From: Burkholderiales bacterium
Lineage (GTDB): Bacteria; Pseudomonadota; Gammaproteobacteria; Burkholderiales; SG8-39
Direction: 5' to 3'
NCBI GenBank assembly: GCA_026417035.1
Contig: JAOAEA010000004.1
Coordinates: 48,614 to 112,613 of the forward strand
DNA: 64,000 bases
Part shown: positions 39,943-48,631 of the stretch, in pieces
How the letters are laid out: every line of letters starts with the position of its first letter
Position numbering within the stretch: position 1 is the stretch's first letter
Notes under the pieces: model-generated
Told to the model about the DNA's origin: nothing
The model's database searches: none
Seen by the model: the letters and a program-made list of their open reading frames with translations, nothing else
Position numbers and translations under genes: made by a program

Positions 39943-41160
39943 GTGCCAGGTCTCGTCAAGCCCCACGGCGGGGGGAAGCTGAAGCCCCTGCTGCTGGAGG
40001 GCCGCGCGCGCCAGGAGGAGCTCGCGCGGGCGGCCACGCTGCCGCGGGTGAAAGTGAGCTCGCGCGAGCGCGGCGACCTCATCATGCTCGGCATCGGCGG
40101 CTTCACGCCGCTCGACGGTTTCATGACGCACGGCGACTGGGAGCGCGTCTGCGACGGCATGAAGCTCGCGAACGATCTCTTCTGGCCGATCCCGATCACG
40201 CTCTCCACGGACCAGGCGACGGCGGACGCGATCCGGACCGGCGCGGACGTCGCGCTCGTCGACCCCGACGACGGCGAGACCCTCGCCACGATGCGCGTCA
40301 CGGAGAAGTACGCCATCGACAAGGCGCACGAGTGCATGATGGTCTTCAGGACCGCGGACCTCGAGCACCCGGGCGTGAAGATGGTGATGGAGCAGGGCGA
40401 GGTGAACCTCGCGGGCCCGGTGAAGGTGCTCTCCACCGGCGGCTTCCCGGAGAAGTACGGGGCGCTCTTCATGACGCCCGCCGAGACCCGCGCCCTCTTC
40501 GAGAAGCTCGGCTGGTCGAAGGTCGCCGCGTTCCAGACGCGCAACCCGATGCACCGCTCGCACGAGTACCTCGCCAAGGTCGCGATCGAGACCTGCGACG
40601 GCGTCCTCGTGCACTCGCTCCTCGGGGCGCTCAAGCCCGGCGACATCCCGGCCGAGGTGCGCACCGAGGCGATCGCGGTGCTGATCGACAACTACTTCGT
40701 CGCGAACACGGTCGTCCAGGCGGGCTACCCGCTCGACATGCGCTACGCCGGCCCGCGCGAGGCGCTGCTGCACGCGCTCTTCCGGCAGAACTACGGCTGC
40801 TCGCACCTCATCGTCGGCCGCGACCACGCGGGCGTCGGGAGCTACTACGGCCCCTTCGACGCCCACCGCATCTTCGACGAAATCCCGCCGGGGTCGCTCG
40901 AGACCGAGCCGCTCAAGATCGACTGGACTTTCTGGTGCTACCGCTGCGGCGGCATGGCCTCGGCCCGCACCTGCCCGCACGAGGAGAAGGACCGTCTGCT
41001 CGTCTCCGGGACGAAGCTGCGCAAGTGGCTCTCGGAGGGCTCGCCGGTGCCGGCCGAGTTCAGCCGGCCCGAAGTGCTCGAGGTCCTGAGGAAGTACTAC
41101 GCCGGGCTCGCCGCCAGCGAGAAGGTCGAGGTGAAGCTTTCCGGACACTCGGCACGATGA
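39943..41160 (+). CDS. sat: ATP sulfurylase (sulfate adenylyltransferase), dissimilatory
   Basis: A 405-residue homo-oligomeric type ATP sulfurylase. The nucleotide-binding motifs are present: [14 protein letters not shown] (the Q-x-R-N-P-x-H-x-x-H family signature) and [18 protein letters not shown] tetracysteine-like set (CYRCGG, CPHEEK) lies near the C terminus. In sulfur oxidisers it runs in the direction APS + PPi to ATP + sulfate, conserving energy from the product of AprBA. It starts with GTG after a GGAGGAGGGA ribosome site; the open frame before that has no protein-like composition. aprBA follow, supporting the dissimilatory role. Confidence 0.96.
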   Translation: MPGLVKPHGGGKLKPLLLEGRARQEELARAATLPRVKVSSRERGDLIMLGIGGFTPLDGFMTHGDWERVCDGMKLANDLFWPIPITLSTDQATADAIRTGADVALVDPDDGETLATMRVTEKYAIDKAHECMMVFRTADLEHPGVKMVMEQGEVNLAGPVKVLSTGGFPEKYGALFMTPAETRALFEKLGWSKVAAFQTRNPMHRSHEYLAKVAIETCDGVLVHSLLGALKPGDIPAEVRTEAIAVLIDNYFVANTVVQAGYPLDMRYAGPREALLHALFRQNYGCSHLIVGRDHAGVGSYYGPFDAHRIFDEIPPGSLETEPLKIDWTFWCYRCGGMASARTCPHEEKDRLLVSGTKLRKWLSEGSPVPAEFSRPEVLEVLRKYYAGLAASEKVEVKLSGHSAR

Positions 41161-41166
41161 GATTTG

Positions 41167-41208
41167 ACGTAGCGCAAACGCCGGTCGCGGCCGCGCGCTA
41201 CGTTTGCG
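41167..41208 (+). other. two mutually exclusive inverted repeats between sat and aprB
   Basis: ACGTAGCGC (41167-41175) pairs perfectly with GCGCTACGT (41195-41203). CGCAAACG (41173-41180) pairs perfectly with CGTTTGCG (41201-41208). The arms overlap, so only one stem can form at a time. Each block is built from the same unit, CGCAAACGTAG, seen once in each orientation. Either a two-site DNA operator or an RNA switch affecting aprBA is possible. Confidence 0.5.
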
Positions 41209-41296
41209 ACCCGGCGCGTTCCCAGCGGGGCGCGCCGGCGAGAGGGGATCGCGCGGGCGCACGCCGGCGCGGCATGGTTTCGTTGAGGAGACAGTG

Positions 41297-41761
41297 ATGC
41301 CCACCTACGTTCGTACCGACAAGTGCGATGGCTGCAAGGGGCAGGACAAGACCGCCTGCATGTACATCTGCCCGCACGACCTCATGCTGCTCGACAAGGA
41401 CGGCTCGCACACCGGCCACCCGATGAAGGCCTTCAACCAGGAGCCCGAGCAGTGCTGGGAGTGCTACTCGTGCGTGAAGATCTGCCCGCAGAACGCGATC
41501 GAGGTGCGCCACTACGCCGACGTCGTGCCGCTCGGGGCCTCGGTGCAGCCGCTGCGCGGCTCGGACTCGATCCTCTGGACGATCAAGTTCCGCAACGGCA
41601 ACGTCAAGCGCTTCAAGTTCCCGATCCGCACCACCCCGGAAGGCTCGGCCGACCCCTACGGCGGCAAGCCCAAGGCCGACATGGCCGACATCGACAAGCA
41701 CGACGTGCTCTTCACGAAGAGCACCCACGCCGGCGACATGAGCCAGTTCCTGGCTTCGTAG
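41297..41761 (+). CDS. aprB: adenylylsulfate reductase beta subunit
   Basis: A 154-residue ferredoxin-like subunit that carries electrons to or from the FAD subunit AprA. Two [4Fe-4S] sites are visible: Cys10, Cys13, Cys21 and Cys25 (CDGCKGQDKTACMYIC), then CWECYSCVKICP. The C-terminal tail (GKPKADMADIDKHDVLF) is the segment that wraps around AprA in known structures. ATG with a GAGGAGAC ribosome site. aprA follows after 79 bases. Confidence 0.96.
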   Translation: MPTYVRTDKCDGCKGQDKTACMYICPHDLMLLDKDGSHTGHPMKAFNQEPEQCWECYSCVKICPQNAIEVRHYADVVPLGASVQPLRGSDSILWTIKFRNGNVKRFKFPIRTTPEGSADPYGGKPKADMADIDKHDVLFTKSTHAGDMSQFLAS

Positions 41762-41840
41762 CGGGCGGGTCTTCTGAGCAACCATCGGCGGCGAGGGGCG
41801 CCCCGGCGTCGGGCGCGGGCCGCACAGCGAGGCGACGGCA

Positions 41841-43751
41841 ATGGCTGAGTTCGGTTTTGGCAATCCGGAAGTCATCGAGGAAGAGGTCGACATCCTCATC
41901 ATCGGCGGCGGCATGGCCGCGTGCGGCGCGGCGTTCGAGATCGTGCGCTGGGCCGAGGGGCAGAACCTCAGGATCAAGCTCGTCGACAAGGCGGCGCTGT
42001 CGCGCTCCGGCGCGGTCGCGCAGGGCCTGTCCGCGATCAACACCTACATCGGCGAGAACGACCCGGCGGACTACGTGCGCTACGTGCGCAACGACCTGAT
42101 GGGGATCATCCGCGAGGACCTGGTGTACGACGTCGGCCGGCACGTCGACGACTCGGTGCACAACTTCGAGGACTGGGGCCTGCCCATCTGGAAGCAGAAG
42201 GGCGACGAGGACAAGAGCCTGCGCCAGGGCGGCAAGCCGGTGCGCTCCGGCCGCTGGCAGATCATGATCAACGGCGAGTCCTACAAGTGGATCGTCGCCG
42301 AGGCGGCGAAGAAGGCGCTCGGGATGGAGAACATCCAGGAGCGCGTGTTCATCGTGCGGCTGATCAACGACAAGAACGACCCGACGCGCATCGCCGGCGC
42401 GGCCGGCTTCTCGGTGCGCGAGCACAAGCTCTACATCTACAGGTTCAAGGCGTGCCTGCTCGTCTGCGGCGGCGCGGTGAACGTGTTCCGGCCGCGCTCC
42501 GTGGGCGAGGGCACGGGTCGCGCCTGGTACCCGGTGTGGAACGCGGGCTCGACCTACTCGATGGCGGCGGAGGCCGGCGCCGAGATGACGATGATGGAGA
42601 ACCGCTTCGTGCCGGCGCGGTTCAAGGACGGCTACGGGCCGGTCGGCGCGTGGTTCCTGCTGTTCAAGGCCAAGGTGATGAACGGCGCGGGCGAAGACTA
42701 CTCGACGCTGCGCGCCGACCTCATCAAGGACGAGAAGCGCTTCGGGAAGTACGGCCAGGGCGTGCCGGGCACGTGCCTGCGCAACCACATCATGCTCGAG
42801 GAGATGATCGCCGGCCGCGGTCCGATCTACATGGACACGCCGACGGCGATGGCCAAGCTCGCCGAGAAGATGACGCCGAAGGAAGTTAAGCACCTCGAGG
42901 CCGAGGCCTGGGAGGACTTCCTCGACATGACGATCGGCCAGTGCGGCATCTGGGCTGGCGAGAACATCGAGCCCGAGAAGACCCCGTCGGAGATCATGCC
43001 GACCGAGCCCTACCTCCTCGGCTCGCACTCCGGCTGCGCCGGCGTCTGGGTGAGCGGCCCGACCGACATCCCGGGCGTGCCCAAGGAGTGGTCGTGGGGC
43101 TACCGCAGCATGACCACGGTCAAGGGCCTCTTCACCGCTGGCGACGGCGTCGGCGCCTCGGGGCACAAGTTCTCCTCGGGCTCGTTCACCGAAGGGCGGA
43201 TCGCCGCGAAGGCGATGGTCAAGTACGCGCTCGACAACAAGGGCTGGAAGCCCGAGCTCGAGCGCACCGTCGACGACCTCGTGGCCGAGATCTACCGGCC
43301 GGTGAAGACCTTCCTCGAGCACAAGGACTACACCACGGCGATCGACGTGAACCCGCACTACATCACGCCCAAGATGCTGCAGTTCCGGCTGCAGAAGATC
43401 ATGGACGAGTACGTGGCCGGCGTCGCGACCTACTACCGCACCAACAAGAAGATGCTGGAGGTCGCCGAGCAGAAGCTCGAGATGCTGAAGGAGGACTCCC
43501 TCAAGATGCGCGCGAAGGACCTGCACGAGCTGCTGCGCGCCTGGGAGAACTACCACCGCATCATCGCCGCCGAGGCGCACATGAAGCACATCCAGTTCCG
43601 CGAGGAGACCCGCTACCCGGGCTTCTACTACCGGATGGACCACAACTACATCGACGACGAGAACTGGAAGTGCTTCGTCAACTCGACCTATGACCGCAAC
43701 ACCAAGAAGTGGACGCTGAAGAAGGTGCCGTACGTCCAGCTGGTGAAGTAG
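41841..43751 (+). CDS. aprA: adenylylsulfate reductase alpha subunit
   Basis: A 636-residue FAD enzyme that converts sulfite and AMP to APS in sulfur oxidisers. The FAD-binding N terminus is EVDILIIGGGMAACGAAFE. The succinate-dehydrogenase-like signature is RSGAVAQGLSAINTYIG, and active-site segments such as GTGRAWYPVWNAGS and SGCAGVWVSGPTDIPG are conserved. The C-terminal region (HYITPKMLQFRLQKIMDEYVAG) matches dissimilatory AprA. It is followed by a very strong terminator, closing the sat-aprBA unit. No aprM-type membrane gene is seen; qmoAB and hdrCB are on the opposite strand about 5 kb away. Confidence 0.97.
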   Translation: MAEFGFGNPEVIEEEVDILIIGGGMAACGAAFEIVRWAEGQNLRIKLVDKAALSRSGAVAQGLSAINTYIGENDPADYVRYVRNDLMGIIREDLVYDVGRHVDDSVHNFEDWGLPIWKQKGDEDKSLRQGGKPVRSGRWQIMINGESYKWIVAEAAKKALGMENIQERVFIVRLINDKNDPTRIAGAAGFSVREHKLYIYRFKACLLVCGGAVNVFRPRSVGEGTGRAWYPVWNAGSTYSMAAEAGAEMTMMENRFVPARFKDGYGPVGAWFLLFKAKVMNGAGEDYSTLRADLIKDEKRFGKYGQGVPGTCLRNHIMLEEMIAGRGPIYMDTPTAMAKLAEKMTPKEVKHLEAEAWEDFLDMTIGQCGIWAGENIEPEKTPSEIMPTEPYLLGSHSGCAGVWVSGPTDIPGVPKEWSWGYRSMTTVKGLFTAGDGVGASGHKFSSGSFTEGRIAAKAMVKYALDNKGWKPELERTVDDLVAEIYRPVKTFLEHKDYTTAIDVNPHYITPKMLQFRLQKIMDEYVAGVATYYRTNKKMLEVAEQKLEMLKEDSLKMRAKDLHELLRAWENYHRIIAAEAHMKHIQFREETRYPGFYYRMDHNYIDDENWKCFVNSTYDRNTKKWTLKKVPYVQLVK

Positions 43752-43768
43752 CGGCCCGCGGCGCGCGG

Positions 43769-43807
43769 CGCGAGGGGACGGGCGCGGCGCCCGTCCCCTC
43801 GCGTTTT
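43769..43807 (+). terminator. strong Rho-independent terminator after aprA
   Basis: A perfect 15-pair stem: 43769-43783 (CGCGAGGGGACGGGC) with 43789-43803, a 5-base loop, then TTTT (43804-43807). It starts 17 bases after the aprA stop codon. Confidence 0.92.
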
Positions 43808-43880
43808 GCGGGCCGCCTGGAGTATCGTTGCCGCTGCCCGGTGCGCGCCGGGCCGGCGAAGACGGGAGGGAGAAGAAGCG

Positions 43881-44378
43881 ATGCGAGTGAGCGACTACAT
43901 GAGCGCCTCGGTGATCACCATCGCGCCCGACACCGAGTTCCACCTCGCCCTCGACCTGATGCGCCAGCGCAACATCCACCACCTCCCGGTCGTGCGGGAG
44001 GGGCGCATCGAGGGCATCGTCGGCGAGCGCGACCTCCTGGTCGCGGGCGCCCACTTCGGCCGCGCGAACGTGCCGGTGAGCGACATCATGAAGTCGCCGG
44101 TGATCTGCATCTCCGACCGCGCGTCGCTCGCCGGCGCGGCGCGGATGCTCCTCGAGAAGCGCATCGGCGGGCTGCCGGTGGTCAACGCCCGCAAGGAGCT
44201 CGTCGGGATCATCACCGAGACCGACATCTTCAAGGTGATGGCCGGCATGGCGCGGCCGCGCAAGGCCGCGCCACGCGCCGCGAAGCCGGGGAAGAAGGCG
44301 CGCGCGGCGACGGCGCGGCGCAAGCCGGCGCGCCGCGGCGCGGCCGGCCCGACCCGGCGCCGGGCTGCGAAGAAGTAG
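43881..44378 (+). CDS. tandem CBS-domain protein with basic Ala/Lys/Arg tail
   Basis: A 165-residue protein. Two CBS domains (about 1-58 and 70-125; MRVSDYMSASVITIAPDTEFHLALDLM and VSDIMKSPVICISDRASLAGAARML) form a Bateman module that usually senses adenine nucleotides such as AMP or ATP. The last 35-40 residues (from about 128) are almost only Ala, Lys, Arg, Pro and Gly, like a histone H1-type tail, and may bind DNA or RNA. ATG after a GGGAGGGAG site. It follows the aprA terminator and has its own terminator. AMP sensing beside an AMP-consuming pathway is an attractive guess only. Confidence 0.88.
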   Translation: MRVSDYMSASVITIAPDTEFHLALDLMRQRNIHHLPVVREGRIEGIVGERDLLVAGAHFGRANVPVSDIMKSPVICISDRASLAGAARMLLEKRIGGLPVVNARKELVGIITETDIFKVMAGMARPRKAAPRAAKPGKKARAATARRKPARRGAAGPTRRRAAKK

Positions 44379-44443
44379 CCCGGCGCGGAGGCGGCTCCCC
44401 GCCGCGCCCGGGAGCCCGTAGAATCCGCCCCGGGAAAGCGGGG

Positions 44444-44477
44444 GAGGGGCGGCGCGCGAGCGCCCGGCCCCTCTTTT
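44444..44477 (+). terminator. Rho-independent terminator after the CBS gene
   Basis: Outer stem GAGGGGC (44444-44450) with GCCCCTC (44467-44473), inner stem GGCGC with GCGCC around the loop GCGA, then TTTT (44474-44477). Confidence 0.8.
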
Positions 44478-44503
44478 CGTTCCCGAGGCAGCCGAAGACG
44501 CGG

Positions 44504-44521
44504 ACCGTGCGTCTGCACGGT
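44504..44521 (+). other. small hairpin in the leader of the YkgJ-family gene
   Basis: ACCGTGC, loop GTCT, GCACGGT: a perfect 7-pair stem 58 bases before the next start codon. Function unknown. Confidence 0.3.
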
Positions 44522-44579
44522 ACGCCCGCCGCCGCGCCCGGCCGGGAGCGGCCGAAGGCGCCACGCGAGGATGAGCGCA

Positions 44580-45476
44580 ATGAGCGAAGAGATCCGCGAC
44601 CCCAAGCCCTTCACCCCGGTGCAGCCGGTCCAGCTCGGACCCGGCGACCGGTTCCGGTTCCGCTGCCGCAAGGGCATCCCGTGCTTCAACGAGTGCTGCC
44701 GCAACATCGACATCATGCTGACGCCGTACGACGTGCTGCGGCTGAAGCGCCGGTTCGACCTCGCCGCGCGCGAGTGGATCGACCGCGACACGCGCGACTT
44801 CCAGATGGACGGCCACGGCACGCCCGGGCTGAAGCTCGCCACCAAGCCCGGGACGAACGAGTGCATCTACCTCACGCCCGAGGGCTGCAGCGTGTACGAA
44901 GACCGGCCGTCCGCGTGCCGCTACTACGCGCTCGGCCAGCTCGCGATGCGCAAGAAGGGCGAGGCGGGGGAGGAGGAGTCCTACTTCCTGGTGCGGGAGG
45001 ACCACTGCCTCGGGCACTTCGAGGATGGGGAGCAGACGGTCGACGAGTACCGCGCGAGCCAGGGGCTGCCGCAGTACGACGCCGCGAACCTCGAGTGGCG
45101 CAGGATCCTCCTCAAGAAGCGCTCCGCCGGGCCGGCGATCGGCAAGCCCTCGCCGAAGAGCATGGAGCTCTTCTTCCTCGCGAGCTACGACGTGGACGGG
45201 TTCCGCGCGTTCGTCGCGAGCGCGGGCTTCCAGGAGCTCTTCGATGTCGAGCCGGAGCTCCTCGCGCGGATCATGACCGACGACGAGGCGATGCTCGCGT
45301 TCGCGCTGCGTTTCCTGCGGCAGGTGCTCTTCGGCGAGTTCTCCATCCCCTACCGCAAGGACGCGGTCGCGCGGCGCCGCGAGCGCTACCGCGAGAAGGT
45401 CGAGCGCATCGAGCGCGAAGCCGCCGAGCGCGCGAGCGCCGAGCAGGACGCGATGTACGGCAGCCTCGACGACTGA
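44580..45476 (+). CDS. YkgJ-family cysteine-cluster protein
   Basis: A 298-residue soluble protein. The N-terminal half has the YkgJ-type cysteine pattern: [17 protein letters not shown] and, later, [20 protein letters not shown], eight-cysteine clusters thought to bind zinc or iron-sulfur. The remaining 150 residues are helical with a charged C terminus. The function of the family is not established. I prefer the second of two in-frame ATGs (44571, 44580), because GAGG at 44567-44570 fits only the second. It precedes the CbbQ/CbbO-like pair by 19 bases and is probably in their operon. Confidence 0.82.
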   Translation: MSEEIRDPKPFTPVQPVQLGPGDRFRFRCRKGIPCFNECCRNIDIMLTPYDVLRLKRRFDLAAREWIDRDTRDFQMDGHGTPGLKLATKPGTNECIYLTPEGCSVYEDRPSACRYYALGQLAMRKKGEAGEEESYFLVREDHCLGHFEDGEQTVDEYRASQGLPQYDAANLEWRRILLKKRSAGPAIGKPSPKSMELFFLASYDVDGFRAFVASAGFQELFDVEPELLARIMTDDEAMLAFALRFLRQVLFGEFSIPYRKDAVARRRERYREKVERIEREAAERASAEQDAMYGSLDD

Positions 45477-45495
45477 GGATCCGGCGGGCGGGACG

Positions 45496-46308
45496 ATGGA
45501 GGCGAGGCGGCACGACCCGGGCGCCTACCTCGTGACGGCCGAGCCCTACTACGAGCCGGTCGGCGACGAAGTGGCCCTCTTCGCGGCGGCGCACGCGCGG
45601 CAGCTGCCGGTGCTTCTGAAGGGGCCGACGGGGTGCGGCAAGACGCGCTTCATGGAGCACATGGCGTGGCGCCTCGCGCGCCCGCTCGTCACCGTGTCCT
45701 GCCACGACGACCTCACCGCGTCGGACCTCGTCGGCCGCTATCTCATCGTCGGCGACGACACCGTGTGGGTGGACGGGCCGCTCGCGGCGGCGGTGCGGCT
45801 CGGCGCGATCTGCTACCTCGACGAGATCGTCGAGGCGCGCAAGGACACGACCGTGGTGATCCACCCGCTCGCCGACGACCGGCGCATCCTGCCGGTGGAG
45901 AAGACTGGCGAGGTGCTGCGCGCGCCGCCGGACTTCCTGCTCGCCCTGTCCTACACCCCCGGCTACCAGAGCGTGTTGAAGGAGCTCAAGCAGAGCCCCC
46001 GCCAGCGCTTCGTGGCGATCGAGTTCGGCTACCCGCGCCCCGAGCTCGAGGTGCGCATCGTCGCGCGCGAGACCGGGCTCGACGCGGGCGCGAGCGAACG
46101 GCTGGTGAAGCTCGCGGGCATGACGCGCAGCCTAAAGGGCAACGGCCTCGACGAGGGCGCGAGCACGCGGCTGCTCGTGCACGCCGGCAAGCTCATGGCG
46201 AGCGGCGTGGCGCCGCGGCAGGCCTGCACCGCGGCGATCTCGCAGTCGCTCACCGACGAGCCCGAGATGCTCGCGGCGGTCGACGAGCTCGTCGCGTCGC
46301 TCTTCTGA
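45496..46308 (+). CDS. CbbQ/NirQ/NorQ-family MoxR AAA+ ATPase
   Basis: A 270-residue AAA+ ATPase. Walker A is [16 protein letters not shown] with Lys49, Walker B is [12 protein letters not shown], and sensor and arginine-finger regions follow ([23 protein letters not shown]). The family works with a VWA partner to remodel and activate metal enzymes (Rubisco for CbbQ, nitric-oxide reductase for NorQ). Here no rubisco or nor genes are near; the neighbours are sulfur-oxidation genes. The VWA partner follows after 8 bases. Confidence 0.93.
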   Translation: MEARRHDPGAYLVTAEPYYEPVGDEVALFAAAHARQLPVLLKGPTGCGKTRFMEHMAWRLARPLVTVSCHDDLTASDLVGRYLIVGDDTVWVDGPLAAAVRLGAICYLDEIVEARKDTTVVIHPLADDRRILPVEKTGEVLRAPPDFLLALSYTPGYQSVLKELKQSPRQRFVAIEFGYPRPELEVRIVARETGLDAGASERLVKLAGMTRSLKGNGLDEGASTRLLVHAGKLMASGVAPRQACTAAISQSLTDEPEMLAAVDELVASLF

Positions 46309-46316
46309 GCGCGACG

Positions 46317-48416
46317 ATGGCCGAGCCTGCGCCGCTCTCCCCCGGCGAACTCGAGGACCGGCTCGAGGAACTGCTCGAGGCGTGCCTCTCCTCGCGGCGC
46401 ACGGCCGCCTCGCTCGCGCCCGGGATCGCGGAGCTCGCGCGCAGCGAGCAGGCGTTCGTGCTGCATTGGGCGGGCGTCGTGGCGCGCTCGAGCGCCGAGC
46501 TCGCCTACCAGTTCGCCGCGCTCGCCCCGCGCGCGCTCGCGCTCGTCGGCGAGCGCGGCGCGCAGGCCTGGCTGCTGCGCGCGATGGACGTCTTCGACCG
46601 CGAGACGATGTACGCCGCGAGCGCCGCGCTCAAGGACCTGCCGCGGTTCGCGCAGGAGTGGGCGAGCGCGTCGCACGCGGTGCGCCTGGAGGACGCCGCG
46701 CGTGTGCTGGAGCTCTTCCTCTGCGGGCTCTCGGGCCGGCCGCTCGCGGTCGCGGCGGACGGGGAACCCTGGACCGACACGCAGACCGTGTACCTTCCGG
46801 CGCGCGTCGGCCGCTTCGCCTCGCGCGAGGCGAACTTCCTCGCCCTGAAGGCGATGGCCGCGCTCGCCTGGGCGCAGGCGCGCTTCGGCACCTTTTCCGA
46901 CGCGCTCGGCGCGGCGCTCGCCGCCCGCCCCGAGTCGATGCGCTGGGCCGCTTTCCTCGAAGCGGTGCGCCTCACCGCGCGGATCGGGCACGCCCTGCCC
47001 GGTCTCGCGCGCGACCTCGCCCGGCTCGAGGCGCCGCTCGACGCTGCGCTCGAGGCGCTCGTCGCGCCGCTGCGCGCGCCGCATGCCACGGTGGCCGACT
47101 CGCTCGCCCTCGCCGCACGCTGCGACCCGTCGCGGCCGCCGCCGGCGTGGTGCTACGTGGGGCCGCTGTTCCCCGACCGGGTCGCGGCGGCACGCGTGGC
47201 GCGCCTCGCACGCGAGAGGGATGCCTTCCGCCTGGTCCTCGCGCGGATGCGGGACGAGCGGGTCGATGCCGCGCCGTCGCGGAGCGCAGGCGAGGGCGAT
47301 GCGCGCTTCTCGGCGGCGGTGTCCGAGCCCGACGTCACGGGCGAGCGCGCCTTCCAACTCTACTTCGACGGCGTGCCGGTCGCGCCGCCCGCCGACGCGG
47401 CGAACCTCGTGCAGTCGATCCTGCAGGACCTCGGCGAGCTGCCGCCGGACTACCTCGAGCCGGCGGGCCCGGGCGCTTACCGCCCTGCCACGGGCCCGGC
47501 TGCCGCGCCCGAGCGCGACGCGGCCGCGTCGCCCGCCGAGGCCGGCGTGGCCGTGCACGACGAATGGGACTTCGCGCGCAAGCACTACCGCCGCGGCTGG
47601 TGCGTGCTGAGGAGCCGCGACGTGCATCCCGGCGACCCGGGGTTCGTCCGCCGGACGCTCGAGCAGTACCGGGGCGAGCTCGCGGGCCTGCGCCGGGCCT
47701 TCGAGGCGCTGCGCGGGGACGACCGGGTGCAGCGGCGGCAGCCCTACGGCGAGGCGATCGACCTCGACGCGGCCGTCGCCGGGTTCGCCGACCGGCGCGC
47801 CGGACGCGAGCTGCCCGAGCGGCTGTTCGTGCGCCGGCAACGCACCGAGCGCTCGATCGCGGTGATGTTCCTCGTCGACATGAGCGGCTCGACCAAGGGC
47901 TGGATCAACGACGCCGAGCGGGAGGCGCTGGTGCTGCTCGCCGAGGCCCTCGAGGTGCTCGGCGACCGCTACGCGATCTACGGCTTCTCGGGCATGACGC
48001 GCAAGCGCTGCGAGCTCTTCCGCGTGAAGCGCTTCGACGAGCCCTACGGGCCGGCGGTGCGCGCGCGCATCGCCGGCATCGCGCCGCAGGACTACACGCG
48101 CATGGGCGTCGCGATCCGCCACGTCTCGGGGCTGCTTGCGCGCGAGGAGGCGCGCACGCGGCTCCTCGTCACGCTCTCCGACGGCAAGCCCGACGACTTC
48201 GGCGACGAATACCGCGGCGAGTACGGGATCGAGGACACCCGCCAGGCGCTCGTCGAGGCGCGGCGGTCGGGCATCCACCCGTTCTGCATCACGATCGACG
48301 CCGAGGCGCGCGACTACCTGCCGCACATGTACGGGGCCGCCAACTACGTGCTCGTGAACGAGGTGCGCCGGCTGCCGCTCGCCGTGGCCAACGTGTACCG
48401 GCGGCTCACGGCGTAG
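46317..48416 (+). CDS. CbbO/NorD-family von Willebrand factor A protein
   Basis: A 699-residue protein. The first 480 residues are mostly helical with HEAT-like character and no recognised domain. The C-terminal third is a VWA domain with the MIDAS motif DMSGSTKG (Asp521), the later YTRMGVAIRH threonine, and VTLSDGKPDDFGDEYRGEYG, all typical of CbbO/NorD. It acts with the upstream AAA+ ATPase, the VWA part tethering the target enzyme through a metal contact. The target in this setting is unknown. It ends the rightward unit; a large inverted repeat separates it from the leftward hdrB. Confidence 0.9.
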   Translation: MAEPAPLSPGELEDRLEELLEACLSSRRTAASLAPGIAELARSEQAFVLHWAGVVARSSAELAYQFAALAPRALALVGERGAQAWLLRAMDVFDRETMYAASAALKDLPRFAQEWASASHAVRLEDAARVLELFLCGLSGRPLAVAADGEPWTDTQTVYLPARVGRFASREANFLALKAMAALAWAQARFGTFSDALGAALAARPESMRWAAFLEAVRLTARIGHALPGLARDLARLEAPLDAALEALVAPLRAPHATVADSLALAARCDPSRPPPAWCYVGPLFPDRVAAARVARLARERDAFRLVLARMRDERVDAAPSRSAGEGDARFSAAVSEPDVTGERAFQLYFDGVPVAPPADAANLVQSILQDLGELPPDYLEPAGPGAYRPATGPAAAPERDAAASPAEAGVAVHDEWDFARKHYRRGWCVLRSRDVHPGDPGFVRRTLEQYRGELAGLRRAFEALRGDDRVQRRQPYGEAIDLDAAVAGFADRRAGRELPERLFVRRQRTERSIAVMFLVDMSGSTKGWINDAEREALVLLAEALEVLGDRYAIYGFSGMTRKRCELFRVKRFDEPYGPAVRARIAGIAPQDYTRMGVAIRHVSGLLAREEARTRLLVTLSDGKPDDFGDEYRGEYGIEDTRQALVEARRSGIHPFCITIDAEARDYLPHMYGAANYVLVNEVRRLPLAVANVYRRLTA

Positions 48417-48504
48417 CTCAGAGGACAGAGGCATTGCCCGGCCCTCTCGGCCGTTCCTCTTGGTTGGCCGACCGCAGGCGCCGGGACCTAGCGTCGTGGG
48501 CATA

Positions 48505-48548
48505 GCCCGCTGCGCGCGCGCGGACGAGCGCTCGCGCGCGCAGCGGGC
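48505..48548. other. 16-pair inverted repeat between convergent operons
   Basis: GCCCGCTGCGCGCGCG (48505-48520) is perfectly complementary to 48533-48548, around a 12-base loop. It lies in the 215-base gap between the rightward VWA gene and the leftward hdrB. There is no T tract on either strand, but the symmetric stem would block both convergent transcripts. A weaker 6-base repeat (TCGGCC/GGCCGA) lies about 50 bases upstream. Confidence 0.65.
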
Positions 48549-48631
48549 GGGAAGGGGCCGGACGAGACAGCGCCCGTCCGGCGCGTGCCCTCCCTGTCGC
48601 ACGGGGAAGGCCGGGGCGGGGATGTCCCGCG

